Shown here: positions 1 through 12,300 of the stretch, piece by piece
How the letters are laid out: each line of letters opens with the position of its first letter
Position numbering within the stretch: the stretch's first letter is position 1
DNA from: Apostichopus japonicus
Lineage: Eukaryota > Echinodermata > Holothuroidea > Aspidochirotida > Stichopodidae
Length of the DNA stretch: 64,000 nt
Assembly (NCBI RefSeq): GCF_037975245.1
Contig: NC_092572.1
Coordinates: forward strand, 6,649,501-6,713,500
Reading direction: 5' to 3'
Made by a program: the position numbers and the translations under genes
Notes under the pieces: generated by a model
Told to the model about the DNA's origin: nothing
Databases searched by the model: none
What the model saw: the letters and a program-made list of their open reading frames with translations, nothing else

Positions 1-1887
1 AGTCATATAGGCCATCAGCTGAAACTCAAAAAGAGGCTGTAAAATCAGTTTCGTTCCAGCAACACTGGGTCTACATTTTTAAAGCATTTTTGGGTAGTTC
101 AATGCATCACAGACATTATATCAAAAGTTCTCAAAAAAAAATTCCTGCAGTATTTTCGTAACGCACCCTCGAAATTGGGTATGTTATATAGACATCACGT
201 GCTACGATGCTATGTATTAGGAACACACTAACGTTAGATTTGGTACAGTGGTGCATACATACCACTCTTTTCTTATATGTTTAATTACGACTGATATATT
301 TTTGTTTGTATAATAGTTGGGTCAGGTTTATAAGAATGGTTTAAGAGGTTTCTGGTCGAAGGGTCAGTGAGGGTTGTTTTCAGGCATAACAAGTTGTGCC
401 CCCCCCCTCCATTTTCGCCAAAATGGTAAAAAACACATTCTCAGCTTTGAAATATGAAATACAATTTTTACACATTATAACTTAAGGGTTTTCATTATAA
501 AAATGTACCACTTTTAATAAACTCAGATATAATGCTTTGTAATAAATCAAATATTTTTAAATTTCCCCCTATGTTATGAATGCATTTCGTCTGTGCATGT
601 ATGCGTAAATATACACATATAATGAAAAGTTCCTCTCCATAATTGTTACACTCCCCATCCAAACTGTTTTACACATGTGACCCCCTCCCTCTCTACTTTA
701 CATGTAGCTAAATCCCTAGTTACAGTGAGATGTGCCAATGTCCTAAGACCAGTGAGCTATTTCTTTTGTATAAATCAATATATAAGTTGGCACACTAAGA
801 CGTCATGGCATATCGTAGATGTGAAATAAAGTTATAGTCGGTATATATCGTTTACCTTAGTACTCTTTCTACAGTCTTCCGCAAAACTAGGTATTTTCTC
901 CATGTTACGGAAACGACATGTTTATAATTCGTGTTCCTGCAAAAAGAGTTTCCAAGGGAGTTAACGTATAAAAGAAAAGATCAACAAGGTTTCGAATGGT
1001 ATTTTGAATAATAATAGTTCTATATTCTACAAATAATATGAATAATAAAGGTGAATGGTACAAATAAGTGAATAACGAAGACAGTTAACTTAAGCCCCAG
1101 ATAGAAAGAAATAATGTATCTATTAAGACTGGGTCGATACACTCAATGGTGTAGTATAGCTGGGCCTTTGCGATGATTCAAGATACAGGTTCTTCATCAA
1201 AAGGCGCAGCGCGGAATTAATAAATGATTAAAAGTTCATGAGGACAGTTGTACTAGTTATAACAGGATCCACTTCAATTCACTGCATGGAAGTTAGATAT
1301 GGTATGGCAAAGGGAAAGGGAAAGTCCATTCCGTAGTAGAGGTGAAGATAATTAGATTAAATAAAAGTCACTAAAGACTTGAATATCCTTCAGTCAAAAC
1401 TTGAACAGATAGACAAAACGTTTTAACAATATGAATAAAACAGGTAACGAAATGTTACCGCAAAACAATAAAGAACCGTGATATTGGAACAGGGTCAGGG
1501 GCGATGGTTCCCCAACAACAGTATATAAACCTCTGACTGGTTTCAGGACGCGGTATTTGCATCATCGTCATCAGTAAATGTAGTTGTGAATATGCAAGAG
1601 GTAAAGCATGCCCATAACACCCTCCTCCCCCCTCCCCTCCCCTCCCCTCTCAGAAAAAAGTGTGATTTGAAGAAAATGTGGATATTTATCATAAGGTGTC
1701 TGGTAGGTAGGGTAATCTATATAAAACTACTAATAGCTAAAATGAATATGAATAAGTTCATGTTTTCTGAGTTCCTTTAAACTCTGGGGAACAAAATAAT
1801 GACAACATGACTTCAAAAAAGTTAACCCTCTTCACAAACTTCAAACTTGATTAAAATTTCAGACTAAGATATCAAGATTTAACACCA

Positions 1888-2290
1888 TCACAGTTCATCC
1901 TCCAAATCATCTTCCCCTGCATCAACAATCTCAACATCCTCTTGGAAGTTGCTGCAATTTCTACATTTACATAGGTCTGTACACGGTAGTTGTGCATTCA
2001 TACAGGAACATCTTCCTTTAAGACATTTTCGGACTCTACAGCTACTGCTGAAACACTGAAGCAAAACATCTGGGTCAGGTGGCTTCGTCATCCAAGTGAT
2101 TATAAGGTCATCATTTTCAAGTTTCCATCCATGTCCCTCTGGTGAGAGTGCATCAATCCTTTGCTGTAATGCCCTCTGTGAATAGCAGCCTGGTTGGTGC
2201 AGCGCTTAACATGCTGGATCAGAGCATCTTTTGTTGGTGGTAAACTCTGCTCTGAGGATGGAGATGAACAGAACACCTTGTACCATGAAA
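1888..2290 (-). pseudogene. C-terminal part of a transposon protein with CXC-like cysteine cluster
   Basis: Reading the minus strand from about 2290, one frame gives LPPTKDALIQHVKRCTNQA. After an apparent one-base frameshift near 2180 it continues through PEGHGW and ITWMTKPPDPDVLL into a cysteine-rich end, CLKGRCSCMNAQLPC then DLCKCRNCSN, followed by an acidic tail and a stop at 1888. This order (LPPTK..L..H..R motif, GHGW, W-M..P..P, CXC-like cluster) is familiar from transposon-associated proteins of marine invertebrates, although I cannot name the family. The cysteine spacing resembles Tesmin/TSO1 CXC domains. It is probably the last exon of the protein whose earlier exon is at 3336-3628, within the same inverted-repeat element. 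Confidence 0.6.
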
Positions 2291-3335
2291 TTAGATATTT
2301 TTTAGTCTCACATTTTATGATGGGGTACCAATATAATTACAATTCAGCTAGAAATATGTTGCAAATTACTTTAAGAATTCCAATGGAAAGATAAACCTGA
2401 TATTGCATCTCAAAGCGTTTAGAGAATTTTTTAATTTTCCTTGGGGGAGGACCCTCTTATTTCAAAAGTCCTAGATCCAACCCTGAACACTCAATGAAGA
2501 CAGTACACTCATTGAAGACAGTACTTTACCTTTTAAGATCTGTATGTCTTCCTTGTCAAGAATTGTATCTAGTTTCTTCAACATAGAGAGTAGTACCTCA
2601 CTTCAATGGCAACACAGTCTTTCCTCTAATATTCATAAAATCTGGGCTCATCTTTTTTTCCTGCTGCTTGTCGAAGCAATACTTTAATAAAATGAAATAA
2701 AAAAAGCAAATTGTTTTGCATTTCTGTTGATCAAAATGTAAGCTTGAACAAGTAAGAACTAAGACTTATACCATGTGATCTGCTCATCGTCTATGGACAA
2801 ACAAAGACACATTCAAATTTTGCAAACTACTGTCATGCAAAAAAAGAATTAAAAGAGGCTTTTTTTGACAGTACAGTACATTATCTCTTAATGTTATGAT
2901 TTAAATTATACAATGGTAGATTATATCTGTTACTAATAATAAAGGAGTCAGATACTTGTTCATTTTGGTAAAGCTATACAGGCTGACCATAAGACCTTGC
3001 AAACCTAACCATATTGCACCTTTGTTACACTTATTTTTTTAACTAATATAATATCTCTATCATTCAAATAAAGGGCCACAGTAAGAAAACTATGAAGCCT
3101 GTATTTAACACTTAGGCTAGTGCCCCAGAAGGAGAATTTTAAACAAATTTCCATTCCTACCACCTTATAACAAAACACACTGCCACTAATTATATTATGT
3201 TCAGGTCCAACACTGTGCGCTTTGACTTGGATTCTATCCCTCAAGAGCTTCTGATCTTGCATTATGCAACTTCTCTTAACACTTCAACTATGCCACAGAA
3301 GTACAAGTAGAGTCGTGTAGTATGCTTAAGCTTAC

Positions 3336-3628
3336 CTCCATCGAAAGTCTCTGCCTGCTGCAGCTTGTCCTGCACCCGTTTGCAACGCCGAGTAATGCAT
3401 TGTTTCTTTTCCCACATATAATACATTGTACAGGCAATACACCAGAGCTTCTGCTTGGTTTCCTCGATCTTTTCCGTCAATTATTCGTTTCAAATCATTT
3501 GGGGTCTCCTCTGGTACTGTCCGTTTTCTTACAGCAAAGCGCTTGCTATCAATGAACCCCCTGTAACACTTATCGTGGAACCCCATCATACTATGCTGTT
3601 GAACACACGCTTGATCGTAGTAGACCAT
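3336..3628 (-). pseudogene. Upstream exon of the same transposon protein (His/Cys motif)
   Basis: Minus-strand reading from 3628 gives CVQQHSMMGFHDKCYRGF, a YH..CY..F-type motif typical of the N-terminal zinc-binding part of proteins that end in a CXC-like cluster. Near 3480 the open frame changes. The other frame continues as TEKIEETKQKLWCIACTMYY and on to ETFDGG, where an AG/GTAAGC donor lies at 3336/3335. The frame change implies one indel. The coding sequence that would join this exon to 1888-2290 is not recognisable. It is on the same strand as the CXC exon and upstream of it. Confidence 0.5.
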
Positions 3629-4126
3629 GGAGTAATTAGTAGTACGGCGATATAACTGTCTTCGCCGCTGAAATTAAGCCAATCTTTAGCGCAGGAAGTA
3701 ACTTTAGTCCATCGTTTATTCGTCAGTGCCTTCACTGCTTTAAATTTTACAGAATCACTGTGCACTGAGCACTATAGATTTTCGTGTGTCGGAGACTGAC
3801 TATCGCCCGTGGGAGCCGCCATGTTTGTTGTTTTCTACAAAGATTGCACACAGAACTCATGGCTCATTGGACAATTCATATCACATGATACAGATATCTC
3901 ACTGGCGCACAACTTTTGAACGTAAAACGGCAGGCTTCTTAACATACGCAATAAAAAATATAGTTCGATCTTTCGAGCGACATTACTGAAAAACTGCAGG
4001 AAAGCACATGGAGAACTTTTGGATCATTAATCTTCATTAATTTATGTACTTTATGCTGTAGAGATATTTTAGACCCGCAGTTGCTGGAACGAAACAAGCG
4101 AATTTCGCCCTTCAGCTGATGGCCTA

Positions 4127-4752
4127 ATATCTCCAAGATGGCTAATCGTGCAAAACGGTCTGTCGGTATGCCTGTCAGACTTCGAATTTGACGTTCTGTG
4201 TATGGGCGTGTATATCATGCTTCTGTAATATTTGACTTTAGTGAAAGGTAAGAGTGGAAAAGATAAAAATCCAATCTATGGTTAAAATTCACATACTAAA
4301 AGACAAATAGATGACAGTTGCGAAGCCATTTAGGAAACTTAACAGTATATATACTGCGTATAGTACCGACCGTGACGTTAATGGAGTTCAACAAACGTTG
4401 AAATGCGGAAACCTTGTAAATATTTAGGCACAAACGGAACGTTTAATGCCACTGATCTATGTTGATACCATACATTGTAAGATCCCTTTGTCAAGTGTGG
4501 AAACCTTGCAAAATAGTCTCTCACAGGATGAATGGACTGTTAACTCAAAACTTGAATGAATCGGTTCTTGCTACTGTTCGCTTCAGGTCAGCCTAGGGGT
4601 ACTAAAATATGATAAATACTGTAATGGTTTATTAGAAATAACATCAATGTTCTTAAATTCTCACACAATTGCGTCTACGTGTAGGATTTTTTACATACTT
4701 CTGTCTTTGTTTTTTATTCTTATTGTCAACATGTTCATAATCAAAGTAACTG
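4127..4752. other. Spacer between two transposons, no gene seen
   Basis: AT-rich sequence with no open frame of credible coding quality, no repeat motif and no splice-site pair that I could support. It ends at the hAT target duplication. Confidence 0.5.
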
Positions 4753-4760
4753 CTTCTAAG
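4753..4760. repeat. 8-bp target-site duplication, left copy
   Basis: CTTCTAAG here is repeated exactly at 6275-6282 on the other side of the 4761-6274 element. An 8-bp duplication is the hallmark of hAT transposition. Confidence 0.9.
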
Positions 4761-6274
4761 CAGCGACGTAGCCAGGAATTTGAAAGGGGGAGCACTTTTT
4801 GCGATTGATATCGATTTTCAAAAATTTAGGCACGACTACCTGAGCGGAGCGCCACCATCGGTTGGCGCGGGGCGTACAAGAAAATTTTTGGTTTTACAAA
4901 CCCCCCAGATGGCCGGAAACGGCCCTTCCCGAGTGTTCATGCTGGTTCCATGGCCTCTTGCTAACTTGAGACACCTCATTCAATATCACTTTTCAACAAC
5001 AAAAAACAAACGAGTTAAGATAGTACATAATTCAATAATACATAATGTATTTAAAATTAGCAAGGTACATGTACAGAGTAGTCTTACTTTTCAACTGCTG
5101 ATACTTGTAGTTACATATATGATAGGCCAGAAATGTCTTAGATACAACTATATGTTTATGTAAATGTTTAAGTTAGCCTAATAAGAGAAGGCGAGAGCTA
5201 TCCGACGATTGTCATCTGATTCAAATTTCTCAACTGTTTTCTCAACTGAAAATATTATCTGCGTAAACAGGTTCTTAACTAGATGTTACAACACTGACAA
5301 GATTGGATCCTATAGTCTTTTTCGGCGGGTAGAGTGTTGAATGAAACGGCACGCGATAAATGACAGCCTAAATTAGAAGACTAAGTCACCTAATTAAGCC
5401 ATGTTCTTGCTATGTTCATTTCAATAGTTATTCCTGTCTAGACTCTTAAACTCGTCCAGCAAGCTTATGGATTTGAAATATGGGTGTTTTTAAAAAAAAG
5501 ATAACTTGGCCAAAAAGAGTAGGCCCGGGACCACAGTGCTAAATACTGGCTACGCCCCTGATCATATGATATCATATTATCAGCAGATTTTGTTTCCTGT
5601 TTGAATTCTTTTACATGTTCTTTTACATAATATATCAGAAAGACAAACATAGTGCTCTTTTACAATTTTTCAAGTAGGATGATTCTTGTTTATTGTCCAA
5701 TGTCTGGACTTTAATACATTTGGCCAACTTAATTGATGGACAATATAAACTTTCATATTTTGGAATATAGCCAGATATGCAGTGGCCTAAAAACAAATAT
5801 CGTTATCGCAGTGTATTAGCAGTGTAATAATTATTTATAGGAAGTGCGTATCACGTACGATTGCTAGCTTAGCTTCAAAACATGCTGTTCGTGCAACAAC
5901 TTAGGACGAATCATAGAAAGGATGAGAACGAACGTTGTCGACGTTGTTGTGCATACGGTTCGTGACATTCCATAGAGTGCGGTTAGGTAGGCAATATGTA
6001 TTTTATTACGCAGTGGCCAACTGTAGGCTTGTAATAGGCTATAGGCTAAATTTAGCTATTGCATCTGCCAAACTAAGTAAGTAGTTGAATCAGTAGGCGT
6101 GAATGTTACTACGATTATAATTGAGTTAACGGAGCTGACGAGTATTCAAGATCAAAAGAGCACTGACAAAATACCATGCTAAAAAACAACAGTTTTTATA
6201 AAAAAAATTCGACACTGAAAGGGGGGAGCGGTCGCTCCCCCTGCTCCCCCCCCCCCTCCCTGGCTACGTCCCTG
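4761..6274. mobile_element. Non-autonomous hAT element with perfect 8-bp TSD
   Basis: The element starts CAGCGACGTAGCCAGG and ends CCTGGCTACGTCCCTG, giving inverted termini of about 16 bp with one or two mismatches. It is flanked by identical CTTCTAAG copies. Behind the termini are matching G-rich and C-rich runs. No transposase frame is visible in the 1514 bp. The left sub-terminal part (about 4837-4930, with GGAGCGCCACCATCGGTTGG) closely matches the interior of the short element at 23428-23826, so both belong to one family. A second terminus-like string, CTGGCTACGCCCCTG ending at 5560, lies inside and probably marks another truncated hAT-type end. Confidence 0.88.
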
Positions 6275-6282
6275 CTTCTAAG
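6275..6282. repeat. 8-bp target-site duplication, right copy
   Basis: CTTCTAAG, identical to 4753-4760. Confidence 0.9.
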
Positions 6283-6317
6283 ACTCCGCTTCAAGGCTTC
6301 TTTTGTGATATGTCATC

Positions 6318-6560
6318 TCAGGAGAGTTAGCTCAGTGGTTAACGCCAAAGCCTTTCAATCATAAGATCCCCGCATCGAGTCACTCATAGATTAATGTATA
6401 TCATCCAGTTACAGAGTTATAGACAATTGACAATTCATAATCATGGCCGTTAAATATGAATCTAAGATACTGATTTCGGTCAGACTGCGGCTGTGATAAG
6501 CTAATGAGGCTTCTCCGCGAGTTTCTGCTTGCAGGAGGATCTAAAATACATATATACATA
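6318..6560 (+). mobile_element. tRNA-derived SINE
   Basis: The head resembles a tRNA: GAGTTAGCTCAGTGGTTAAC fits a pol III A box, and GCATCGAGTC about 30 bp further on fits a B box. The body (ATTAATGTATATCATCCAG, then TTACAGAGTT, TTGACAATTCATAA, CGGTCAG, CTTGCAGGAGG) recurs at about 33585-33770. The 3' end is an AT-rich ACATATATAC tail. Two copies sharing the same body and tail support a dispersed family rather than a tRNA gene. Confidence 0.7.
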
Positions 6561-9256
6561 TGTCGTACACACTAAGCGTTCACAAACAGCCAATTTTTCA
6601 ATGTACAATTTGTAATAGAACAAAACGGAGACCCCCCCAAAAAAAAAGGTTGATGCAAAAGAGGTTACTTTTTAGTCAAAAAGAGGGTCAGCAGAAACAG
6701 CTTTTGCCAATGACTGAAAACAACGACTCATTGTATATCAATATATTTTAATGTTGTCACTAATGTTATAACAAATGTTAAACAGGGGAGGTAAGGCTTT
6801 GTAAATAAAATACTGTACAACTACATTTACAATAATGCATGTACTGTGATCCAGTAGATTCTTTGAACATTGAATGTGCAATTTTTATCGTAGCTGGACT
6901 TTGGAATTTGCACACTGTGAATGCCCATGGTAAAAATTTTGTTCTATACTACTCATAGTTTCGTTATTTTAAGTTTCGTTATTGAGATTACGACTTGCAA
7001 TGAATTAGTCAGTTCGTGCTAGTAGCAATATTGTAACCATTGCTCACATTGTTTGGATTATCTAAATGTGATTTATGGGACGATCTATCCTGTTAGCCAA
7101 TAGAAGATTATCCAAAAGGTAAGGCACATTCGAAATACAAATTCAATTTACAACAACAATTCATAACCAACATTTGCTACAGATTAGAATACATGCGGAA
7201 CAGCTAATCAACGTGGTCGGTGTCAGTACTGGAGAATACTTTTCAGTTTACAATTTTACCTAGAAATATATCTTTTATTGTTATTTGACAAGTATCTACT
7301 GTGTAAATTTAACTTTGAGTAATTTTAATTCCACAAGAAGCAAATAAAAAGAGGAAGACAGAAAGCGTATCGATCTCGTGTTTTAATGTTTGATACTCAA
7401 TATGATTTGAATGCCCTACGGCAGTTGTTGTATAGGCTACACGGTCACCTCGAAATCAGATGAAAGTGCCCATAATGCAGTTTAGAGGTTGCAAAGTTTC
7501 TCGAAATATTTCCGTCCCTAAGAAAAAATTGAGCCATAGTGCTGCATATTTGTATTGCTTGCCGGAGGCGAAAGGAATCTATGATATGGCTATGGCATCT
7601 GCGTGGCTGTTGTATTATGTTGTGAGGTGTGTGTGTGGATGTGACACGTACTAGCTTGTTAACAGGGTAACTCAAACATTTCATTGTGGATTAATTTCAT
7701 ACTTTGTATGTCTTGTTTAGTACAAGAATTCTGTTTGTGATGTCAAGTTCAAATGTCATTTGAGATCAAAAGAAGTCAAAGTCTAAAACCTTGTATACAT
7801 GATATCTCCATATTTGTGAAGAAGTCAAATATAATATAGATTTCAAGTGATATTCAAAGGTCAATATATTAAGTCATCAAACTCTTCCAAAGAATTGACA
7901 TTCTTGTGTCGGATTATGTAAACACACTGAAGTGGCCCTTATTAGTTATCACGCTATAAGCTTCAAGGGGTCAAAAGATTATGAGAAAGGGTCTCAAACT
8001 TTTTCTCAAGGGGTCAACAGGTTATCTCAAATGGTCAAAAAATATTAAAGGGATGGTTTGTGACAGAGTTGATTTGCTGGCACAATCTTGGTAAAGAAGG
8101 TGTCCATTTGCCCATACATCTATCTGTCTATATGCCACATAGGAAGACTGTTTTTTTTCTGGATATTAAACATTTTGGAATAAAAACTATACTGTAAAAT
8201 CCTTACCAATAAGTTAATTGGTAGATGGGAGTGATACTAAAAACTGAAAATCTATAATTTTCCTGGTTCTTACTTCTTACTTCTTATATTCGTAATATTA
8301 TTTAAGCTGCTCTACATTAGTCAGATATTTATGTGACATTTGAAGTAAGTTGTATGGCAAGGAATCAAAAAGTCAACCGTCATTTTGCTTTTGTTTTAAA
8401 AGATGTGTGAGATGAACTTTTCATTCACTAGTTGTCTCCATGTGTCGAGGAAAAAAAGAGTTATGAAGCTCTGATATCACGTTTCTAATCAGGAGCGACT
8501 CACTGCATGTGAATACTACCGTGATTAGCATACAATAGACCACATATAACCGTGTTTTTGTTTCTATGACGACAGTAAGGTAAACATTTCTGGTGCGATG
8601 CCACCATTGACTTTACACAAAAGTTTGACTTTAAACTAATTGGGTAGGGCATGATCATTTATTGTGTAATGGAGATTCAATTATGCATTTCTTCTTATTG
8701 TTAAGACTCACATTTGGCTCCTTTCTTGCATGGAACATTTACAACACAACAAACGACATAATGCACGTTTTTCAATATCAAAAACGTGTGGGTCTAATCA
8801 TATTTTGAAGACGTAAAATAAGGTACAAAACCTTATTAATAATAAGGTACAAAACCTTATTTTACGACTGGAGATTTTAAAGCATAAATTTGTCAAAAAA
8901 CGAGAACAAGTGTTCATTAATTTAGGACGATGCTCACTATAGTCTTCGGAAGTAGTTAATACAACAATCTTTCTTGTTCTGGTTTTAGCAACCAAAGTAT
9001 GTCATCAGGTAATTTTATTCTACATCTTGAACAACCTGTTTATGCAGTGCCTTCCCTTCCAATATCGCAGGTAACCTGTAAATTAAGCAATTACCTTGTG
9101 AAATCCTACTGCTGAAGAATGTTTATATTTTATGCTGATCTTTTATTTACTATCATGTCATAATTTCATTGTGCTTTCTTCAGATTTATATTGGAGTCTT
9201 TACTATATCTATACCCTGGCGTACAAGACACTGACACTGATGTGACAGATAGAAAG
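6561..9256. other. Upstream region of receptor locus 1, no gene seen
   Basis: Short open frames here have no recognisable domains. A block around 7733-8060 holds several GTCATTTGAGATCA-like motifs, related to the repeats at 35.1-35.8 kb. A nested palindrome lies at 8812-8865. No convincing TATA box can be tied to the locus-1 start, although weak TATATCTATA-type sequence occurs about 50 bp before the ATG. Confidence 0.45.
8812..8865. repeat. Nested palindrome of an AAGGTACAAAACCTT motif
   Basis: The 54-bp segment begins CGTAAAATAAGG and ends CCTTATTTTACG, an inverted repeat. Each arm also contains the same AATAAGGTACAAAACCTTATT core, which is itself an inverted repeat, so the segment is two direct copies inside a larger palindrome. 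Confidence 0.75.
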
Positions 9257-9311
9257 ATGGGCACTTTAAACGTTTTTGTTTTAATTGTAACATTGTCTAC
9301 GCACTGTGCAG
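9257..9311 (+). CDS. Locus 1 exon 1: signal peptide
   Basis: MGTLNVFVLIVTLSTHCA, an 18-residue hydrophobic leader ending in C-A, then one base and a GTGGGT donor (phase 1). This is typical of the leader exon of Ig-superfamily receptors. It is too short to appear as an open reading frame of its own. Confidence 0.75.
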
Positions 9312-12300
9312 GTGGGTTTTTCTGTATCCGATTGTATTAAAGTAAAAGATAAAATAGGCCAAATATAATAATAACCAAAGCAGCTTCAACTGTCAACACT
9401 TTCAACAAGTAAATTAAGACTTATCAGTTACCAATAAAATGTTCATGACTCTAACACAACTAAGCATTACTTGACTTTAGATATAATGTGCTTTATGTTT
9501 AGTTTGTGATTAATTAATTGATCAAATTCTTTAGTTTGACATAAAACTAAATGGAATTTAGACGGTGTACTGCGTCGTCACAAGTGAATATAATTCTCCA
9601 ATTGAATGTGAAATGTTTGTCTGTAACCTGTAAGAATCAACCGTTGGACATGAAGGACATTCCGGATTATAGATCTCTAATCGGTCTTCACTTGTACAAA
9701 TGACAAATACTTTTGTGAGAAAGCCTTTTCAGAAAGAGCAAAGACGTTTTTAAAGGCCGGCTTATCTTATGTGTGTATTGACTACATTATTATCAGAAAA
9801 GCCAAAGGCGTAGATGATGAACTAGTGTGGCGTTCTATTATCATAGAGGGAAATTCGTTGAACTATCATTACCTGAAAAAGTATGTGTGAACAAAACAGG
9901 TTGCCCTAAAAACATTCCATTATTTCTTGCGACAGCTTATGTCGTATCGCACAGCGAAACAGACAGATTAATAGGCTCGGTCCTATTAAAGGAAGAACAA
10001 TCGGCGGAAATATCATGCATGACGAGAGGAACTGGTGACTACTTCTGGAGGAAAGGAGAAACTTTATACAACAGTACTCTTGTGGCTTCTTTTACCGTGG
10101 GCGACGTCACTGACGATTCTCAACCATATTCAGTAACAGTAAATGGAACACTTCACATTAAAAGCGTTACGCTAAAAGATGAAGGAAACTACTTCTGTCG
10201 GGTCTCTTCAACAGAAAGCGAATGTTATGGAGAAGTTAAGATTTTGGTGCAAGGTTAGTCAACGGTCCTGTAGAGCAGTGCAATGTCGGAAATAATCAAT
10301 ACCATCGAAATGTATAGTAATGCGTTAGCAAATGGATTAGACATACATGACTCAAGAAACTTTATCCGTCTATGTAAACAATCAAGACAAGTTATTTTTA
10401 AAACCAATATCGATGTGGAAAGCAAGAAAACAGCTGCCACTAGTTCCTGTGCAGATTTTTTGAACAAATGGCATTTGCTTTGCTAAAGTATTAACCTACA
10501 TCAGCAGTAGTTTTAAGTTCATAATAAAAGAAACCTGACTCTGTCTTAAATATAATTTAATTCACGGTAGTGTAATTATTTAAATAGGTGCATATGGGCC
10601 GGATCAATGCACATATATTAACCTGTTGTATGGATGTTTTTTCAAATAAATTACTATCGTATATAACTGTTCATCATTAACATGCAGTTAACAATAAATA
10701 TGTTCGTCATTGTAAATAGAAAATTGACAGTACAAGTTCTCAGTTGAAGCCTTTTAAATAATGATGTTCTCTTGTTTCTCGTTAGCCTCTCTGCGTAATT
10801 TTGATCTTGCCATTGACCGTTGCGATGGAGAAAACAGCTGTTTATTGTATCTCGATCCATCTCAGTTCACTTCTTTGACATGTACGGCATACAATGCGCC
10901 TCCTTTAATGACGTTAAAGTGGTTTAACGGATCCAAGGAGATTACAGAAGGCATTCAACAAAATGAAATACTACCTCAAAATGGCACTTCAAGGGATATC
11001 AGCAGTACAGTAGTCGCTGTCTATGGACATCATGCATCCCTGACGTGTCAAGCAGTAGATCCGAAGAGAAGCAACGATGATGTAAGGTTTGCCCACGCTC
11101 AAGTCGAAATGAAAGGTAAAATAAATCTTCCTAAGATATATGTATCACAGTGGTTGGTGGACGCAAGCTGCAAAGTGGGAACATGCAGAACAGTGCAGTA
11201 AAGAAATTACATATAATAAAGGCACGTTTTTAATGGCAGCGTATTACATTATAAAGGAATATGACGGCATATTCAACTTACGTTCGTACTAGCTGCGCCC
11301 TTGGAGTCCATGCCAGAACACATCTCAACCACAGTCATGTATAACCACCCTTCCCTCAAAGAATCCTTAGCTGTTCGAAATTCAGCAGTCTCAATTTCTT
11401 TCAAATGACTTTATCTTTGCAGGGCCTGTCCATGAAACATTGCCGAGTTGGATAATCGTAGCAGTAACTTTAGCAGGATGTTTTATCGTCTTTGTGATAT
11501 TTTTACTAATAAAAGGTATGGAAAAAATCTTTCCTTATTAGAAACATAAAAGGAGTTTTCGATAAACAGTTAAATGTTTGTATCCAGATCTTCCAAATGT
11601 CTAAGTTCTATTTGTCGAATACGACGAGCCGTTTCATTAAAAGTATACTGTGTTGTTAAATCTTTTAGTGAATGACTTCAAGTAGACTCATATCCATCCG
11701 TCTTTTATAGTTTAATGGAATTGAAGTTCCAAATTACCCTCGAATAACTTTTTTGATGTTTTATTCTTGTTTTCCATCCAGCAAGGGCTAACCGAAAAAA
11801 AGTGAAAGAAATTAAGGAAAGGTAAGCAAATGCACCAATAGTATAATACAATTGTCAATTAAAATCATTTGATATGCTTTAATATCGTGTTATATCATGA
11901 GTATGATTATCTAACTGGTATAAAACACACTGAGAAATGGATCAGGATATTGGCTGTAATTATCTACGATTCTTGTTTATTTTATACTTATTTATTACTT
12001 AATAGACAGGAACTTCTCGTATTCATGGAGTACGATAGCCTATTTCTAGTTGTATTTTCTAGTTATTCACTAGGTCGTTACAGATTTTCTGCTGCTTTGA
12101 AAGTTTCAGTCATCAGGACTTCGTTTTAGAAACTAATATCTGTCAAATATTACGGTTTAACACACTACTTTAGCTTTGCACATTTGTTATGTAATGTGAG
12201 TAGTCGTACATGTCTGAGAGAGATACCAGAAACTATAGAGCAGAATACAAGAACTTTGTTCAATTTGATATTTTAATATTCAAGTAAACTGAAGACATAG

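Larger units (their letters stand above)
8..4126. mobile_element. 4.1-kb DNA transposon with terminal inverted repeats
   Basis: The left end begins TAGGCCATCAGCTGAA at 8. The right end, read in reverse complement from 4126, begins with the same bases. A second matched block (TTTCGTTCCAGCAAC, then GGGTCTA) lies inside both ends, giving imperfect inverted repeats of about 65-70 bp. If the ends are taken as GGCC...GGCC, both sides are flanked by TA. The window begins only 7 bases outside the left end, so a longer target duplication cannot be tested. The minus strand inside encodes pieces of one transposon-type protein (1888-2290 and 3336-3628). I do not assign a superfamily. Confidence 0.72.

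Noticed and set aside
4780..5163. 127-codon open frame
   Set aside because: It starts in the hAT terminus and crosses its non-coding interior. It does not resemble a hAT transposase.
6318..6390. Possible tRNA gene
   Set aside because: A- and B-box-like strings exist, but the stems do not pair well and the following body recurs at 33.6 kb, so a SINE is the better reading.
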